The notes under the pieces were generated by a model, which was not told the origin of the DNA, searched no databases, and saw only the letters and a list, made by a program, of their open reading frames with translations. DNA of 64,000 bases from Coleophoma eucalyptorum (Eukaryota; Ascomycota; Leotiomycetes; Helotiales; Dermateaceae): NCBI GenBank assembly GCA_026120035.1, contig JALRME010000006.1, positions 620,001-684,000 on the forward strand, in the 5' to 3' direction. Positions 63,590-64,000 of this stretch are shown here, in pieces; positions within the stretch are counted from its first letter, which is position 1; each line of letters starts with the position of its first letter. A program made the translations under genes and the position numbers.

Positions 63590-64000
63590 TACAGAGGCCA
63601 GCTTCATCGAGCTGCCACTACACCGCCCAACCACAAGTTTTCCTGAGAAAGGGCTGCGGGGTTCTTAATTTTCTGTTATTTGTCTTCTTATACTTACCCT
63701 TTTGCCGGCCTAGCTATTCCTACAACGACAACGGGACGAAGGGAAGCACCGGTTCCGAAGCCTGGAGAAAGTGACGCAGGTTCACTCTTGATGGCTTTAG
63801 CTATGATTCAGTTAAAGATCTAACTTATCCAATTGATCGTACTGTGTGCTAACAATGTCTGAAGACAGAAAGAGTGACTTGACTACTTAAGGTAGCCTGT
63901 CCCTACCGCCATCGAAGCGACGAAAAATTAGAAGAAGCAGAAAAACCATTTCTGCTTAGTACAGGAGCAACCTAAGCTCCACCTAAGCTCTACCTCCTCC
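63590..64000. other. Right-edge region, no gene seen
   Basis: 411 bases with a small plus-strand frame (63553-63774) that overlaps the tRNA and has no motif. Nothing else is recognised. Confidence 0.4.

Noticed and set aside
1..64000. Viral, phage, CRISPR, integrase or intact transposon sequence
   Set aside because: No capsid, polymerase, transposase, repeat-spacer or long terminal repeat pattern was recognised anywhere in the window.

Overview
The window reads as a stretch of nuclear genome from a filamentous ascomycete (Pezizomycotina; a Leotiomycete would fit, but that is an inference). The evidence is genes broken by many short introns (about 46-130 bases, GT..AG with CTAAC/CTGAC-like branch sites), compact spacing, and fungus-specific families: an AzgA purine permease, a Pth11-like rhodopsin-domain membrane protein, a Mid1 calcium-channel subunit, aspartokinase, and a CYSTM mini-protein. 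Exon joins were worked out by eye from splice consensus plus preserved reading frame plus family resemblance; no alignment or RNA data were available.

Layout. 1-268: 5' end of a uricase gene (minus) running off the left edge. 1.1-5.3 kb: Ste16/Rictor-type TORC2 subunit (+). 8.6-10.1 kb: seven-helix rhodopsin-domain protein (+). 12.0-13.7 kb: GNAT-type protein (minus) that looks like the C-terminal half of a GH3 beta-N-acetylglucosaminidase without its catalytic barrel. 16.0-18.5 kb: CENP-I/Mis6 kinetochore protein (+). 18.8-30.3 kb: a dense block of housekeeping genes, namely a serine palmitoyltransferase small subunit, RRP36, COQ8, ESS2, protein phosphatase 5, POP8, SPT4 and KIN17. 30.8-32.8 kb: AzgA permease. 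36.4-38.2 kb: aspartokinase HOM3. 38.8-41.3 kb: RFX transcription factor. 42.2-43.0 kb: YOP1. 43.8-45.9 kb: MID1. 48.3-50.5 kb: forkhead factor with a long pyrimidine-rich leader. 52.6-53.1 kb: CYSTM mini-gene. 54.4-55.2 kb: orphan Cys-rich protein. 56.0-58.4 kb: FHA-domain protein kinase. 59.4-59.6 kb: RPL41 (25 residues). 60.3-61.8 kb: RPA49. 63.5 kb: intron-containing tRNA-Gly(CCC).

How the genes relate. There is no secondary-metabolite cluster, virus, CRISPR, intact transposon or plasmid signature. Most genes are independent housekeeping units. Themes recur: RNA production and processing (RRP36, ESS2, POP8, SPT4, KIN17, RPL41, RPA49, tRNA), chromosome and cell-cycle control (CENP-I, forkhead, RFX, FHA kinase), growth and stress signalling at membranes (TORC2, SPT small subunit, MID1, YOP1, CYSTM) and purine use (uricase, AzgA). 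Head-to-head pairs with short shared promoters are SPT small subunit/RRP36, ESS2/PPT1 and POP8/SPT4.

I do not see a clearly new multi-gene system. The observations most worth checking are the GNAT protein lacking the GH3 domain, the frame-shifted conserved-looking tail of the FHA kinase, two GC-AG introns, an optional in-frame 51-base intron in the CENP-I gene, and the rare-anticodon tRNA with a 51-base intron.
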